This document shows, piece after piece, positions 23,350 through 34,445 of a DNA stretch of 64,000 bases. Origin of the DNA: Panicum virgatum (taxonomy: Eukaryota; Streptophyta; Magnoliopsida; Poales; Poaceae); NCBI RefSeq assembly GCF_016808335.1, contig NC_053142.1, positions 52,717,108 through 52,781,107 of the forward strand, written 5' to 3'. The notes below the pieces were generated by a model. It searched no databases. It was given only the letters and a program-made list of their open reading frames with translations, and was not told where the DNA came from. The position numbers and the translations under genes were made by a program. Positions within the stretch are counted from its first letter, which is position 1; each line of letters begins with the position of its first letter.

Positions 23350-24313
23350 ATATGAGAATCACCACCATTAAATTTAGTAAACTCAGAAATACGCCAACCA
23401 GCAGGAAAAGGAGTAAAATCAAACTCAGCGGGATAAACTTTTTGATATAAACGTGTAGTACCCATATCCACCCCAAACTTACTTTTAGTCGCATTTGCCA
23501 GATCCTCTTTGAACTTAAGGAGATCGGCCTGATAGTGCTGGCTGGTATAAAACTCAGAAAAACGATGTGCATTAGAATTTCCATGCGCCATCGTCTGTAA
23601 AGAAGTCGGGATCGGTCCTTGATTAGGTCCAGATCCTCGTGGCCCTTCCGCTACAGTAGTAGTGCGAGGTGGTGTATACAGTGACAATTCATTAGTTCGG
23701 CTAGGGCAGCCGAACCTGGAATTGTCTCGAGAGGCGTCGGCGACGGTACTGAGTAAGCGGTCTGACCGGTTTGATAACCGGTCTGACTGGTCGGAAAGGT
23801 CTGACCGGTCTGTGGGACCGGTCCGGCTGGTGCTGTGTGCACGGTCTTCGGTGGCGGGGTTTGCCCTGAGAACGAGTTCAGCGGCATACCATAGAGTGGT
23901 TCAGATGTGAACTCAGGGGTAGCCGAACTCGGATCTAATGAGTTAGGATCTGACATGGATTGTTTACCTTTAAGCGCATCAACATCACTACTCAATTTAA
24001 TCAAAATGTCACCCGCAACAGCTTGTGCAGCAACAATCTTTTGATCCATTATGGATGACATTCTATCAAACATATCAGAGGGAGAGAGGCTTACATTGGG
24101 GATCTCTTCAATCTTATTCTTGCTAAGCTTGAGAGACGGCAGTACGAACTCCTCCACCCTCTTGACGGGGCCACCACGATCCTTCTTGAAGCCTTTCAAG
24201 AATTGTGCCTTGACGTGCTCCTCCACAAGAAGATAGGCCTTGCGCTCCTCTTCGGTGAGCTCCTCCATTGTAGCCGTGATGATGTTTTCCTTATCGATCT
24301 CTGAAGAGCCCAT
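23350..24313 (-). pseudogene. gag, N-terminal part, of the host Gypsy element
   Basis: It starts with ATG at 24313 (MGSSEIDKENIITATMEELT). A charged helical region (LVEEHVKAQFLKGFKK) and a Gln/Thr/Pro-rich stretch with several TGQT repeats follow; the repeats are encoded by ACCGGTC boxes at about 23758-23825. The start of the capsid region is AEFDFTPFPAGWRISEF. A frame change near 23660 interrupts it. Confidence 0.83.
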
Positions 24314-24359
24314 CTTCTTCAAGGAGTAGATTAGATCGGTTTTAAAACCAGATTAATCT

Positions 24360-24385
24360 GTCACCAGCGGAGTCGCCAAAAAGTG
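24360..24385 (-). other. Primer-binding-site region of the host Gypsy element
   Basis: On the minus strand the 5' LTR is followed by CACTTTTTGGCGACTCCGCT, a sequence often seen next to the 5' LTR of plant Gypsy elements. The primer tRNA was not determined. Confidence 0.6.
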
Positions 24386-24863
24386 TGTTGACACAGAATC
24401 GCGCCAACACACTCGAATGCGCTAGAACGCGCAGGAGATCGTTAAAACGATCTGAACCAGCGATGCCCTGGCGGATCGGTCTGACCGGTGTGGAGCAGAG
24501 AACCGCGAAGACCTAGAAACGCGAGCTCGAGAGGGATCCTGTCGGAGCTTGCGCGGCTAGGGTTGCTCTGAGGTCGGCAGGCCACTCAGAACGTCTTCGA
24601 ACGTCGTCGAGACGAAAGAAGAAAGTAATCTAGGGTTGGAAAAGACTAGAGTTTGAGAGATAAAAAGTAATGCGATATTTTGATTGATTCGATTGGGAAT
24701 ACCCTCAATCGGCCTTAGCCTTTATATTTATAAGCCGGAGAAGTCGTATCCCTCTCCAAGTCGGTTTATACAAGAATTTCCAAAATAAAACGAAGCCTAC
24801 TCGGATTACAACTGGACAGGCCGGTCCGGTCAGACCGGTCGGCCTCTGAACCGACAGAATTGG
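24386..24863 (-). repeat. 5' LTR of the host Gypsy element, outer end lost
   Basis: Aligns with 5627-6108 over its length but diverges at GACAGAATTG, where the partner continues CCTGTCAACA. A T-rich tract follows directly at 24865. About ten terminal bases are therefore missing, and the target duplication with them. Confidence 0.88.
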
Positions 24864-25077
24864 CTTTTTTTTTTCTTTCATCCGTTTTCATCCATATATC
24901 TCTCATGGAGGTGGGATAGATAACCAAGACAGTACTGATTAGTAATTACGTGGTCATCAAAATCAAGCCATACGGCTGCTCCGTGGTGATTGAGGCGTTA
25001 ACGATCCTATCCATCAGTCCATCGATCCCCATTCCTCTTCCCTTCTCTTCTCCACCGGATCGGATCGGATCGGATCG

Positions 25078-27217
25078 ATGGTGCCCCGGCCCCTCTTCCT
25101 GTCCCCCCTGCTGCTTGTGCTTGTGCTAGTGCCAGCGGCGCTCCCCCTTCCCCGCGCCTCCGCCGACATCTGCATCGTGGGCGCCGGCATCTCCGGCGCC
25201 TCCACCGCCTTCTTCCTCACCAACTACTCCACCTCGCTCCATGGAGCACAGCTCCGCGTCTTCGAGCGCCATCACAGGGTGGGCGGACGCCTCGCCACCG
25301 TCGCCGTCGCCGGCGACCGCTTCGAGGCCGGGGGCTCCATCATCCACCCGCGCAACCTCCACGCGCGCCGCTTCGCCGACCTCCTGGGCCTCGCCGTCAA
25401 GGCCGGCGGCGACGACGATTGGCTAGGGATCTGGGACGGCAAAAGCTTCGTCTTCCAGACGCTCCGCCCGCTGCCGCCCGGAAGCTCCTGGTGGCGTCGC
25501 AAGCTGCACGGCCTCCTCAACTCGCTGCTGCTGCTCAGGCGATACGGCCTGTCCCTGCTCAAGATGGACAAGTTTGTCCAGGTCCCTTAATTTGCCCACC
25601 TCTATCTAATTCGCTGCTCATGTCTATGAAATGAAATTGACGGCCAATTTAACTTTGCACTAGCTCAATTTAGTAATACTGCGTACATGCAGGAAATGCT
25701 GCAAAGGTTTATGCTCTTCTACAATGGCTTCGAGTCTCGCCCAGTCTTTGCCACGGTTGAGGATATGCTCAAATGGACGGGCCTCTATGGCCTCACACGC
25801 AGGACCCTCGAGGAGGAGCTGCTTGATGCCGGCCTCAACTCTCGGACTATAGCAGAGCTTGTCACTGTATGCTGCTGCTTCTCCACATCCCGCGCACTAT
25901 ACTATACTATACACTGTCTTTTCCTCTCATCTCAAGCCAGCCACAGCTCTGCGCTTCCATAATTATATGTAGTCAAAAGTACTCTTCCACGCTTTCTTCT
26001 GGTCAATTGCTCTCTGTATTGTTACCAGAGAAACCTCTAGCTTCCCCATAAAGGCAAGGCAATCTCTTTTTGATAAGTGTGGTCAATGATGTATCCTCTC
26101 CCTTACAGGTGATCACAAGGATCAACTATGGCCAAAGCATGCGTATAAGTGGCCTGGCTGGCGCTGTTTCTTTAGCTGGGTCCGAGTCAGGATTATGGGC
26201 CGTCAAAGGAGGAAATTGGCAACTAGCTGACGGATTGCTAAAGACCTCTAACGCCACCTTGCATCTCCAAGAAGGCATAGACTCAATTACTGATGCTGGG
26301 GATTATTATGTTCTGAGATCCAATACTGGGAGCGAATACAACTGTACCGTGACGGTGGTGGCAACACCACTTGATGAGGTGAATATTACGTTTAGCCCTC
26401 CAATATCCATTCCACCGAGGAAGATGCAGCACACACACGCAACCTTTGTCAGAGGCCTGCTGAACCCTGTAAGTCTTAGATTATTGGCACTTCTTTTCCT
26501 TGTGGTTCCTACTTCCTAGCATCAAGATGGCAGCAAAATGATAATGAGTAGTGGGTAACCGATAGCCTGTGAACTTGTTGCTAGTGAAAGCTTCTTCTTG
26601 GTTGGGATCACTTACTTACGAGAAGTCACTTGGCTTTTGCTGGTTTCTATGGTTTCAGGGATATTTCGGTCTAAACTCAGCATCAGATATTCCAGAGCTG
26701 ATTGGTACCCTAGAGCTCCCTGATATCCCTTTCTCATGCATCTCAGTTCTGAAGAGGTACAGCAAAGATGACATGACCTACAAGATGTTCTCACGCGCAA
26801 AGCTGGATGATGGTTTACTGGATCAGATCTTCAGGTAAGTATACTAGTTTTAATTGTAGCAAGCTAGTCGCTCGCATAAGACGAGGTTGGTAAGTCAATG
26901 TATGTTGTTTTGTTGGTTGTGAGAGCAGCACAAGGAAAGAGACGATCCGGATAAATTGGGCTGCTTACCCGCACTATGAAGCCCCCGAAGAGTTTGCTCC
27001 TATATTGTTGGACGGGAAGCAGCTGTACTACGTGAATACCTTTGAGAGCGCAGCGAGTGCCATGGAGACAGGCGCTGTGTCAGCGGAGAATGTGGCGCGG
27101 CTCATCATTTCTAGGCTTTCTCTAACGGAGCGAGGAGTCGAGCCTCCTGCCCCTCATATCAAGTCATTCACAGAAGAGGAGGAAGAAGGATCCCGGCGTC
27201 GGCATGTAGACCTGTGA
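25078..27217 (+). CDS. FCLY: Farnesylcysteine lyase / prenylcysteine oxidase
   Basis: A FAD-dependent thioether oxidase that cleaves farnesylcysteine, released by turnover of prenylated proteins, to farnesal and cysteine. Five exons: 25078-25581, 25693-25866, 26109-26468, 26659-26834, 26929-27217, all with GT-AG junctions and consistent phase, giving 500 residues, the usual family length. Residues 1-27 look like a signal peptide. Residues 31-46 form the dinucleotide-binding fold (ICIVGAGISGASTAFF), followed by VFERHHRVGGRLATV and EAGGSIIHPRN. Conserved family segments include RINYGQSMRISGLAGAVSLA, KGGNWQLADGLL and FVRGLLNPGYFGL. It starts about 215 bp from the host retrotransposon end. A (CGGAT) run lies just before the ATG. 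Known role in Arabidopsis: farnesylcysteine recycling affecting ABA response. The gene looks intact. Confidence 0.93.
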
Positions 27218-27703
27218 AACTTTGTACTGGTAGGTTCTAGATGGGCATGGGGACTCTGTGCAACACATGTATAGCTGCTGCTGTTGAGTTGCAGCGTCAT
27301 TTTTGGCACATTGATTTAGGTAATAAACATTGTGTGGATGGATACATTTTGACTATGATCTGGTTGAAGTTTTTTTCTTCTAAATATTATTACATCTCCT
27401 TGTGATCGAGAGAAGTTAGTGGTACATGGCGTACATGCAGCAGCTATACAGACATCTTTGGTGGGCTGGGCCACATGAATTGACGGGCTGGGCCAGGGTC
27501 GGCCGGCCGGCCGGGCCAGCGAGCGGTTCGGTCGAACCGCTGGTCCTGCGGCGACCTGGTCGCGTGTCTTGCTTGGTGTGGAAGCAACCAGCACAACCCT
27601 AGGAAGGAGTAAATAAAAAGAGTGAAAAAAAAACCACTGTCTATAGTCTACTCCTCCAGACAAGGGGAGGGGAAGGGAGGGAAGGGAGGAGAGGGAAGCA
27701 TCC
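27218..27703. other. FCLY 3' region and signal peptidase gene leader
   Basis: Contains the likely FCLY 3' UTR, a GC-rich stretch with repeated CCGG motifs and inverted elements near 27495-27545, and a GA-rich leader (27658-27700) just before the next ATG. No additional gene is supported. Confidence 0.5.
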
Positions 27704-29583
27704 ATGGCCGTGGGCGGCCTTCTCCGGGGCCTCGTTTCTCCGGCGGGGGGTGTCGCCACCTGGCTGCCATGCCACGAGCTCTTCGCCTCCTGGCACCACT
27801 GGCTCCCCTCGCTCCCGCGCCTCCGCCCGCCCGCCTCCGACGGATTCAAGCTTCTCCTCGTGCTGCTCCTCTTCTCCGCCGCCCTGGCCGAGGTCCGCTA
27901 CATCGCCTCCTCCTCCATGGTGCCCACGCTCCGGCCAGGCGACCAAGCCGTCGCCGAGAAGGTTGTCACTCCTTTTCCCCTCTTTTGCTTTGCTTTTTAT
28001 GATTATCAGTGCGGTGTTACAATAAGATGAATGCATGCGTTACTCCTGCTCTTGATTTACTAGTAGATGGCTAGATCCGGGCTGCTCAGGTATCACCGAA
28101 ATGGGAAAGAGTGAAATACATGTTCCAGAAACAGACACATTTGACCAAGAAAAAAACTTGGAAACACAGGCCCAATTTGCTGTCCTGACCTGCCGTTTCA
28201 GCTTTGATTGCTTCATGTGCTTTTCACTGTCATAATCCACTACCCCAAGACCAATGTTTAGCACACTCAAAAAATTAGGGTGTTACTAAACCAACTACGG
28301 ATCTTTTGTGGTTCGACCCCAAGTAACACACTAGGAGTATCCATTAATTCTCTATGCCATCTTCCAGGTTACATACTTATTCCGGAGGCCATCTATTGGG
28401 GATATAGTGTTCTTCAAAGTGCCGACGGCCGTGCAGGTTTGCCTTTTTGTTCTGTCCTGCTCTCTTTCAATTCATTGCTTGTCCACTCTGAAAATGTGCA
28501 GCCCCGAATTTCAGAACTATGGCGTCAATAAGGATGTTGTATTTATTAAGAGGGTATTGGCAACACCTGGAGATTTCATCGAGGTAATATCACTTATTCA
28601 ATCCGATATGATCATTATTCTAGCAAGATGCATGGAGTCACCCAACATCCTCTTGCCTGATCTCTTTATTAGGTTCGCAAGGGGCAGCTTATTGTAAATG
28701 GTGTTGCACAAAAGGAGCATTACACAGCAACCCATGCGTTGTACACAATGGAAGCAATGGTTTGTGCACACATCTCTACTCTGTGAGCATTGTCTCCTTG
28801 AACAACATTGAGGAGTTGATATTGCCAGGTCCAGGGATTTTAAAGTGCTGTTAACAAAACGGTTAACAGATGTGATGAGAGAATTTTCATTCTCCACGAG
28901 ATGATGATCAAAAGTGGACTGGCTGCTCCATGTTGTTGACTTCTTGAGTGCCTTGTTGTAATCAGCAGGCCTCAGATGGTGGATGATCTCTTCCTTCCAT
29001 CTTTCCTCACTGGCCGCATACCTGGATCCTCCACTGAAACTATTCATACTCCTGCAGCGCCTACCTGAAGGTCATGTGTTCGTCATGGGTGACAACCGGA
29101 ATAACAGCTGTGATTCTCGTGCCTGGTAAGAAAGACGCTTATGCCTGCACTAGCTCAAATCCTCTAGTAGTAGATATAACTGATTGTTCAGCTCGAGATG
29201 ATCCTAGACTACTACATTTTCATTGAAAACTCTTGCTAAGCATAGTAAATGCTTGGTCTTGCTCCTATGCACATTTGGAGGCAATCCAGTTTGGCTATAG
29301 ATTGATAAGAATCAGCAGTATAAGAGTGATTGCCCAATTACTAGGAGTTGAACAATAGCGATTGCTTCCTCACTAAAGAAAGAACAATAGTGTTTGCTGT
29401 TGCCTATTTACTTTTGTCTTGTCATTCTTGTATGGCTGATCTGCAGATTTTTTTTTCTTGCCATCTGTCTGGGAACTAATTAGTGATAATATCTGTGGTG
29501 CTTTTGATAACAGGGGCCCTCTTCCCATTGGCAACATTGTTGGAAGGTACATGACGTCCTTTACAAGATCCTCGTTCCAGTAA
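27704..29583 (+). CDS. Type I signal peptidase, chloroplast/thylakoid processing type
   Basis: A membrane serine/lysine endopeptidase of the family that removes thylakoid-transfer signals in plastids. Six exons: 27704-27961, 28368-28436, 28515-28583, 28673-28759, 29058-29125, 29514-29583, giving 206 residues. Residues 48-62 form a membrane segment. The catalytic Ser is at 71 (SSSMVPT), the Lys at about 121 (FIKRVLATPGD), and the C-terminal box is MGDNRNNSCDSR followed by WGPLPIGNIVGR. All SPase I boxes are present. At 206 residues, with only about 47 before the membrane segment, it is shorter than the long thylakoidal peptidases (Plsp1 group), so a short plastid paralogue is more likely. The target organelle is inferred from the family. 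A non-plastid location cannot be excluded. Confidence 0.88.
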
Positions 29584-30505
29584 CTGAGGTGAAGAGATGC
29601 CACTCATAATCTCCAACGTTCCTGACGGCTGATATTGCTTCGTACCAATGTAGTTACCGAGTTGTTCTGAGCCTGGGGCCAGGCCCGTATCTTTCAATTT
29701 AGGAGGCCCGTATCTGTCAACTTGTGTTGTGTGAGGACTTGCCCTCAAGTATGCTGTAGCATTGTTGTTGTATGTGTTGGCCTTTCTCCCAGCTTCTCCC
29801 AGCTGTGGAAGTCAAAGAGGTTTACCTCTGCCGCTTGCTGTTGGCAAATGCCCTCAGGCTGTCGTGTGCTGAGCTTATGATTGGCAACCTGTTGATTGGT
29901 AGAACCTGCAGAATGTATCTAAAGCTTGCAAGAGGTTACCTTAGGTGATGAAGCTTATGGGCATTGGTAGATGTCAGAATGCTTGAATGCATTTTGCATC
30001 AAAACTTTGGACATACTGTGTATATTTGTACCCGATTGCGTGTTTTTCTTTTCAGTTAATCTGTGTCGTTCGCTACATTTACTGTTGGTATACCGCATGG
30101 AGATGTAAATTGCGTATCTTTGTCACGCATTGTTGAAACAAATGATGCCACTGAACATTTATAGTAATAAGCTTAGTATCTGCATTTTCTTCTCTCAGAG
30201 CTAGCATCGTCTGGTTTAGCACTACTGCATTACAGGAGCGTTTTGTATATCTTGGGCCAGGGACGAGTAGAAACATGCTGAGTTGCTGACTACTAGCCAC
30301 CCTGCATGACCGCTTGAGATTTCCACTAAAACCGAACGACAACACTTGAACAGCATTTCCTCCAGAGCTAACCACCGGGCGTACATACAAATGTGCCATG
30401 TATGTGAAGTAAAAAGAAGAATGAGGGGTTCGCTCCATTGTATTAGCCTTGGTATAAGCTCATCCATATACAAACTCGTGTGAATTAATGATTAGCAAAC
30501 ATGCA
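29584..30505. other. Intergenic, convergent 3' ends
   Basis: Likely 3' UTR of the signal peptidase gene followed by the 3' flank of the minus-strand NIPA gene. No coding sequence is supported. Confidence 0.5.
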
Positions 30506-33012
30506 TCAATGTGATGACCGGAATGACTCTGACGACCTCAAAGGAATTCCTTCACCATCATTATCTGTTTGCTTTGAGAACCGCACTGATGAAGATGTAG
30601 GAAGACGGAAGGAAGATGAAGTCGAAAGCCCTACATTCATAGACGAAAATAATATGGTTTCGCAACATGCCAATCCACAAAGAAAAGATGGAGATGTCGG
30701 TATAGCGAGAAATTCGTACCACCATCAGCCATGTCTTTTGTTTTATGTAGAAGAAAAGTTCCAGAAAGGATCGTAACAAAGCCACACATCTCTGTCACAA
30801 TCTGTGTTGGATTTTGCCTATCCCAATCCTGCACAAAGATGCAAAATGAAATTCCAACATATACCACCTTCTGTATTCTGACTACAAGCATTATGATCCT
30901 TGAAAGATGAGCTAAAGCAATTGAAACTCATACCTTGAACATGATGACACTAGCCAAGATGGTTAAAGATGTGAACATGGTATAATAAATGGGTGACACA
31001 ACTGCTGTATTAAAAGTGTCAAGTGCCTGCATTCAGGGACAAAAAGAAATCACTGGGGGTTGCTAACTAAAGCTTCGTCATCGAATCATATCACCAATAT
31101 AACAGGACAATTCATTCTAAGCACCCTTATACTATGCTACTATGCTACATCATGGAAGGAGGAAAACACCACTTAGTTCAGAGCGAAGAAATCAGACAAC
31201 CTTTTTCTTAGTGACAAGATTAGGGGAAGCCCCTACTGCAATCATATTTTTATATATAAAATAAGAAATCAATAAAACAACTGTACAATGCCTATATGGG
31301 CAAGGAAGTGCGGAAGAGATGATAATAGAAATGAGTTGATCCAATAAGAGAGGGAAGACTCTAATTGTGCTTTAAAAAAATTAGAATACCTTGTTCAAGT
31401 AATTCATTTGGGTAATGACACATGAGATGACAACAAGAGTAAATGCCCATGTCTGTGGATATATTAGTTGGTTCGTTCCTGAAAAGGTCAGCTTCAATGC
31501 TATACCAAGAGCTTTCACGCTCATGACCTGCATAGTTTGGCTAACACTTTTGTAGAAAGCACAAAACCAGAGATAATAAATACATGCAATACCAAGAAAC
31601 ACATACCGAGATGGAACCAACAAGAGAACAAACACCTATATAGACCATGACATGTGTCTGCCCATAAAGTGGGACAAACCGATAAACAAGCATGGCAACT
31701 ATAGCAATTACCACTGCTGCATAACACATGAAGGCTGCAACACAACATCAAGTGGTTAGGATTTGGTGTGGTTCAGTGTTATTTATCCAGGAAGCATTAG
31801 GCAATTTAGTATATTAGCAATGTAATAGCGAATACCTGGTTCCGTAGCTAGATCCCACACTTCTGTCACGGACTCAATTTCACGCTCTGGTGGAGCATGA
31901 AGGACAATTGTGGTGGATCCCACAACACATAGGACACATCCAAGAATGCCAAAGATGTGCAATTTCTCCCGTAGCATTACATGTGCAAGTACAGCACTGA
32001 AGAACAGAACATAACTCCAGATTAGTGAGAAAATCAACAAAGCTTGCAGTAAGGCAAAGTATACAGTTCCATGACCCAAAACTCGTGCCTGATAATAATG
32101 CTAAGAGCGCCAAGAGGAGTGACCAGAATAGCTGGAGCAAATGCATAAGCTGCAAAATTTGCAACCTCCCCAACAATCACTGCAAATTTTTTTTCCAAAA
32201 CAGAAAGTAGGACAATAAAGTATCTATTAGAATGAAAGAAAAGAAAAGGAAGAGACGAGCACTGACTTGTTATCATGCCAACCCACCAAAGAGGCTCATA
32301 TAAATACGAATAGCCACCAACCCCTGTCATAACATGGAACATGGAATTTAGATCACCGGTTATTAGCTGCAATGCAACACTTAGTTAACCAACAAAGTAG
32401 TTTTGTTAGGGAGAGATGTGTCATTTTGGTGTAGCAAATCAGTAAGCTTCGATCAATTGAACTCCAACTGCAGGTGTTATATGAACAACAACATGGAAAA
32501 CAGCAGGTGGAATCTGCTTTCATCACTGATGGCTAGATATCAATAATGATTATTCAGAGAGGCATGTATGCACTGAGTTCAGTTCATATATGGGCGGTGA
32601 GTCCAAGTTAGCATGAACATCCCAGACATGTCAACTAGAGTGCTAATGGAAAAATCGAAATTTCAGGGGAATCCACTCTGCAATCACTCGTGAATGAGGC
32701 CACAGGGGGTGATTAGGCTGCTGCATCCCAACTTGGCGTCCGTTCTATGGTGAAGTTAATACAATTCAGCAATTCTCCATGATGCCATTGAAGAAGCATG
32801 CAAGGAACCAACAGGAGGGGGGAAGTAGAAAGGGTACCGGCCCTGACGCCAGAGGAGGCGGCCTTCTTGAGACCCTTCTTCTTGATGATGAAGCTGGCGC
32901 CGATGAAGAGGCTGGAGGAGAGGGCGAGCACCAGGCCCTTGATGTTGTCCGCCGACATGCCCGTGTACCACCTTCCCCCGCCCGAGGCGGAGGCGGTCGA
33001 GGCAACGTCCAT
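30506..33012 (-). CDS. NIPA-type magnesium transporter (DUF803 family)
   Basis: A multi-pass membrane protein related to human NIPA, thought to carry Mg2+; plant members are annotated as probable magnesium transporters. Nine exons in minus order: 32838-33012, 32267-32323, 32089-32179, 31836-31996, 31607-31734, 31390-31527, 30934-31026, 30723-30828, 30506-30585, giving 342 residues. Conserved segments: [87 protein letters not shown] and the C-terminal signature [15 protein letters not shown]. The frame 5' of 33012 opens only with non-ATG codons, so ATG 33012 was chosen. Intron 3 has a GC donor (CAG|GCACGAG). The last intron (30586-30722) is needed to reach the conserved C-terminus; without splicing, exon 8 reads into an unrelated 34-codon tail. 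Confidence 0.9.
31997..32088 (-). other. GC-AG intron in the NIPA gene
   Basis: Phase and family alignment place the exon 3/intron 3 border at 32089, where the donor reads ATCAG|GCACG. The acceptor is CTTCAG|TGCTG. Using it joins LGALSIII to [12 protein letters not shown] exactly as in relatives. GC-AG introns are a known minority class. Confidence 0.75.
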
Positions 33013-33600
33013 GCGACCCGACGAGGCTATGAGGCTCACCAGAGGTCACCGCGAGGAGGAGGAGGAGGAGGCGTGGGCTCGCAGCGCCCTAGTTGGTGCC
33101 ATGGGGAGGGGCGGTGCGCGTGCGGCAGCGAAGCGATCAAGCGAAAGCGAGATCCCTTTCCTCCTCTCCCACCCTCCTGGGAGGTCCGGCCGGATGGCGG
33201 ATGGGGTATCGCAAGGAAGACGGCGGCTTTGCCTTGCTCGCTTGTCTCCACTCCTACCCCTCCTCACCGGGGTTTCCTCCACGGCCGGTGGTCGGTTCGG
33301 TGACGCGGCCGCGGCGAGATGAAACGGTTTCCTCCCAATCTTCTTCCTCTCGGGTTTCATGTTTTTTCCTGCCCAAAAAAAAGTTTCATGTTTTTCCACC
33401 TTTTTTTCTTTTCCAAACAAATTGGAAAAAAGCTGACTAATTTGGTGGCATTTTTTTTAAAAAAAACTTGGCCCTAGGGCAACCAATATCTCTCGGTTTC
33501 AGCATTTGATTTGATGGCTTATTACAGTACACAACTTGTTGCTTATTCAGGCGCATCAGAGAAAGAAAAACGATAAGGACGGTCCATTGTAAGCGAACTA
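33013..33600 (-). promoter_or_regulatory. NIPA 5' leader and upstream region
   Basis: GC-rich, then T- and A-tract-rich, sequence upstream of the NIPA start. Several short frames overlap here but none has a family signature. A long poly(T/A) stretch lies at 33430-33470. No TATA box was identified with confidence. Confidence 0.4.
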
Positions 33601-33724
33601 CCTGCAGGAGCACCGCATTGTCATTTATTAAGAAAGAGAAGCAGAGGTTCCTGGGTTCTTACAGTGCGATATTACAAATACAGAGTAAACACTCTAAACT
33701 CAGGAAAACAAAAACTACAAGAGG

Positions 33725-34085
33725 ACAGCGCATTGGAAACTTTAGTGGATCACAGTCCCTCCACAGGCCAATCTTCTCAGCGTGATCTCTGCCTTGATCT
33801 CACTATCTACTTGCACAACATCCATTTTCACATTCTCAGAGTCAAAAACTCACCGATTCCTTGCTTTGCAAATGTTCCAAGCTGTGTACGTTAGTATTGC
33901 AGCCTTTGTTCTTCTCACTTGTTTAGGCAGATTTGCAAGCTCCATCTTCCCCCAGTCTTCCATCTGACCATCTCCGCATTCTGATCTGGTGCCTGAACCC
34001 AATACTTTCCCAGAGCACTCTAGCAAACTGGCACCGTAAGATGAGGCGCACTGAAGTATGGCCTCTTCTTTCTCAGCATGAGTAT
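33725..34085 (-). mobile_element. LINE remnant (3' end of a non-LTR retrotransposon ORF)
   Basis: Read on the minus strand with frame changes, the sequence gives a segment like LILRCQFARVLWESIG, then MELANLPKQVRRTKAAILTY and TAWNICKARNR. This is the pattern of the zinc-binding reverse-transcriptase tail (zf-RVT) of plant LINEs. Stops and frameshifts show it is decayed. It lies between the NIPA and thioesterase genes. Confidence 0.55.
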
Positions 34086-34445
34086 GTAAAGTACTTCCTT
34101 GATGGTTTAATGATTGGATGGAAATTTTCCTCTTTCTGCCATTTGCCTGAAGGTGGAATAACTTGGAATTACCTCAGCTACACAATAATAACTAGCTGAT
34201 GGTCCCACTGACTGAGTCAGGAAAGATATTATCCAATATAGAGTGACTGATAGTAGAAGTACACAACAAAACAGTACCATCCGTGTTGCAGAAAGAAATG
34301 AAGCTGTTTTTGGTCACATAGACATAAGCCAAGCACACCACACCATACTATATATGCTCAGGGGGCAATGCATCATCATGAGAATAACTACAGTAGTAGA
34401 ATACAACATGCTGCCACGGCGCAAGGCCACCTTGATCCAGTCAGA

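Larger units (their letters stand above)
5627..24863 (-). mobile_element. Degenerate Ty3/Gypsy retrotransposon (minus strand) holding three nested insertions
   Basis: The LTRs are 5627-6108 (3' LTR of the element) and 24386-24863 (5' LTR). Between them, on the minus strand, lie gag, protease, reverse transcriptase, RNase H and integrase in Gypsy order. The intact LTR has TGTTGACA...TGTCAACA termini. The outer end of the 5' LTR lacks about the last ten bases, and no target duplication is visible. Removing the three nested insertions leaves about 8.6 kb. By eye the LTRs differ at roughly 15-20 positions (3-4 %). Frames are broken by premature stops, frameshifts and an inverted duplication, so it cannot encode its own proteins. 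The box ACCGGTCTGACCGGT recurs in both LTRs and in the coding part. Confidence 0.93.

Noticed and set aside
28038..28270. Minus-strand 76-codon frame in intron 1 of the signal peptidase gene
   Set aside because: No family features; the intron is bounded by good splice sites and conserved exons.
30501..30776. 91-codon plus-strand frame opposite the NIPA 3' end
   Set aside because: It is antisense to the last two NIPA exons, whose conserved C-terminus explains the sequence.
33664..33967. Plus-strand frames suggesting a small gene
   Set aside because: The minus strand reads as a decayed LINE tail, which explains the sequence better.
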